Part shown: in pieces, positions 13,121 through 14,336 of the stretch
How the letters are laid out: the number at the start of each line of letters is the position of its first letter
How positions within the stretch are numbered: the first letter of the stretch is position 1
Source: Rhizobiaceae bacterium
GTDB lineage: Bacteria > Pseudomonadota > Alphaproteobacteria > Rhizobiales > Rhizobiaceae
Direction of reading: 5' to 3'
Length of the DNA stretch: 14,336 nucleotides
Assembly: GCA_016764155.1 (NCBI GenBank)
Contig: JAESSK010000006.1
Location: forward strand, 2,830-17,165
Notes under the pieces: generated by a model
Seen by the model: the letters and a program-made list of their open reading frames with translations, nothing else
Told to the model about the DNA's origin: nothing
The model's database searches: none
Position numbers and translations under genes: made by a program

Positions 13121-14336
13121 TTTTTGGTATAGGTTTTTCAAACCCTTTTCTCGTCGGAATTCTGGCACTCAGCCTCTTGCTCGTTCTCATATTCTTTGGC
13201 GTGCGCGTGGTGTTTGCTGCCGCCTTGGTCGGATTGTTTGGGCTGGTAGAGCTGTTGGGTTGGGGCCCTGCGGCCGGCATTATCGGCACCATCCCACACG
13301 CAAAATCGTCAACCTATGCGCTGAGCGTGTTGCCAATGTTCATTTTCATCGGCTTCATGGCCTTTCACGCAGGAATGACAAAGCAACTTTTTGATGCTGC
13401 TCGCAAATGGGTTGGCTGGTTGCCAGGAGGTCTGGCTGTTGCCACTGTTTTTGCCACGGCTGGATTTGCCGCCGTGTCCGGCGCATCAACGGCAACCGCC
13501 GCTGTATTCTCTCGTGTCGCGATTCCGGAGATGCTGAAATATGGCTATGACAAAAAACTGGCCGCCGGGGTTGTGGCCGCGGGTGGTACCCTTGCCACAC
13601 TGATCCCACCGTCCGCCATCATCGTGATCTATGCGATCATAGTGGAAGAATCAGTTGGCCGTCTGTTACTGGCTGGCTTTCTTCCCGGTGCTGTTTCGGC
13701 GCTGATTTATGCGGCAATTATCATCATCTGGGCCATTCGTCGTCCCGAAGAAGCTCCTGCAATCAAGGGGTACACCTGGAAAGACCGCTTTGCCTCTGTG
13801 CCCGGGGTGATGCCGATTTTTGCCATTGTGGCGATCATTATTTCCGCCATCTACGGCGGCTGGGCAACACCAACCGAGGCAGGAGCACTTGGCGCAGCAG
13901 TAGTTTTTGTTATCGCTATCCTACGTGGGGCGTCGTTCAAAGTCGTTAAAGCATCTTTGATGGAATCTGCCAAACTCACCGTAATGATCTTTTCACTGAT
14001 TTGGGGCGTGCTGATCTTTGTTCGCTTCCTTGGCTTCTCTGGCCTGCCAGAGGCGTTCACGGTTTGGATTGTCTCGCTTGATGCGCCGCCCATGGTGATC
14101 ATGATCTGTATTCTGTTGGGTTATGTGGTGCTTGGCATGTTCATGGATGCCATCGGAATGCTGTTGCTGACGTTGCCAGTTGTTTACCCTGCAGTTATGG
14201 CGCTTGGTTTTGACTCAATCTGGTTTGGCATCATCGTGGTTAAAATGGCCGAAGTCTGTCTGATTACGCCGCCCATTGGTCTGAATTGCTTTGTGGTGAA
14301 CGGTGTGCGTCCCGACATTCCCCTGACCGATGTTTT
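13117..14336 (+). CDS. dctM: TRAP transporter large permease, DctM family (system 2), 3' end cut by window
   Basis: The frame is open to the last base, giving 406 complete codons; the family is usually about 425-435 residues, so only a short C-terminal piece is missing. It starts MIFGIGFSNPFLVG and shows many membrane segments. DctM landmarks are LPMFIFIGFMAFHAG, SGASTATAAVFSRVAIPEML, the LIPPSAIIVIYAIIVEESVG stretch, TPTEAGALGAA and, near the end, LITPPIGLNCFVVNG. The ATG overlaps the dctQ stop by four bases. It aligns along its length with the system 1 protein but is clearly diverged, so the two systems are not a recent duplication. Further genes of the unit, if any, lie downstream. Confidence 0.92.
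   Translation, partial: MIFGIGFSNPFLVGILALSLLLVLIFFGVRVVFAAALVGLFGLVELLGWGPAAGIIGTIPHAKSSTYALSVLPMFIFIGFMAFHAGMTKQLFDAARKWVGWLPGGLAVATVFATAGFAAVSGASTATAAVFSRVAIPEMLKYGYDKKLAAGVVAAGGTLATLIPPSAIIVIYAIIVEESVGRLLLAGFLPGAVSALIYAAIIIIWAIRRPEEAPAIKGYTWKDRFASVPGVMPIFAIVAIIISAIYGGWATPTEAGALGAAVVFVIAILRGASFKVVKASLMESAKLTVMIFSLIWGVLIFVRFLGFSGLPEAFTVWIVSLDAPPMVIMICILLGYVVLGMFMDAIGMLLLTLPVVYPAVMALGFDSIWFGIIVVKMAEVCLITPPIGLNCFVVNGVRPDIPLTDV

Noticed and set aside
5617..14336. The two TRAP systems as a recent tandem or inverted duplication
   Set aside because: The large permeases share family motifs but differ widely between them, and the binding proteins differ in length, signal peptide and hinge motif.

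Overview
The window looks like chromosomal DNA of an aerobic alphaproteobacterium. The evidence is protein character, the coxL-D-E-F-G gene order and the abundance of TRAP transporters; the exact taxon cannot be read from the sequence. Every base belongs to one of two gene neighbourhoods or to the 640-base seam between them. No tRNA, rRNA, transposase, integrase, CRISPR array or transcription-factor gene is visible.

Region 1 (1-4091, plus strand) is the 3' part of an aerobic carbon monoxide dehydrogenase operon. It holds the C-terminal 241 residues of the molybdenum subunit CoxL, then the maturation and accessory genes coxD (MoxR-type AAA+ ATPase), coxE (VWA/MIDAS protein), coxF (XdhC-like) and coxG (SRPBCC lipid/quinone-binding fold). 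coxL/coxD and coxD/coxE overlap, coxE and coxF are ten bases apart, and coxG follows after 36 bases with its own strong ribosome binding site. The CoxL C-terminus resembles form I (true CO-oxidising) enzymes, but the diagnostic active-site loop is outside the window.

Region 2 (4092-4733) is an AT-rich non-coding seam. It has several inverted repeats, including a hairpin that could end minus-strand transcription, and a 17-codon coding-like scrap.

Region 3 (4734-14336) is a divergently arranged catabolic cluster. The minus strand, in order of transcription, carries a HadB/RutE-subfamily nitroreductase, a complete TRAP transporter (dctP, dctQ, dctM) and a hydroxyquinol-type intradiol ring-cleavage dioxygenase. 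The plus strand, starting 164 bases away, carries a YCII-family protein, malonyl-CoA decarboxylase and a second TRAP transporter (dctP, dctQ, dctM); that dctM runs off the window. Plausible promoters with related ATCGAT-containing motifs in their spacers precede the YCII gene and the second dctP.

The combination of nitroreductase/quinone reductase (HadB- or TcpB-like), intradiol dioxygenase (HadC/TcpC/TftH-like) and YCII protein (the superfamily of TftG) recalls hydroxyquinol-forming halophenol pathways. Malonyl-CoA decarboxylase and the RutE side of the nitroreductase subfamily instead point to three-carbon malonyl or malonic-semialdehyde chemistry. My reading is that the cluster imports one or two organic-acid or aromatic substrates and funnels them through an intradiol cleavage step. 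The substrate is unknown, and a monooxygenase and a maleylacetate reductase, if present, lie outside the window.
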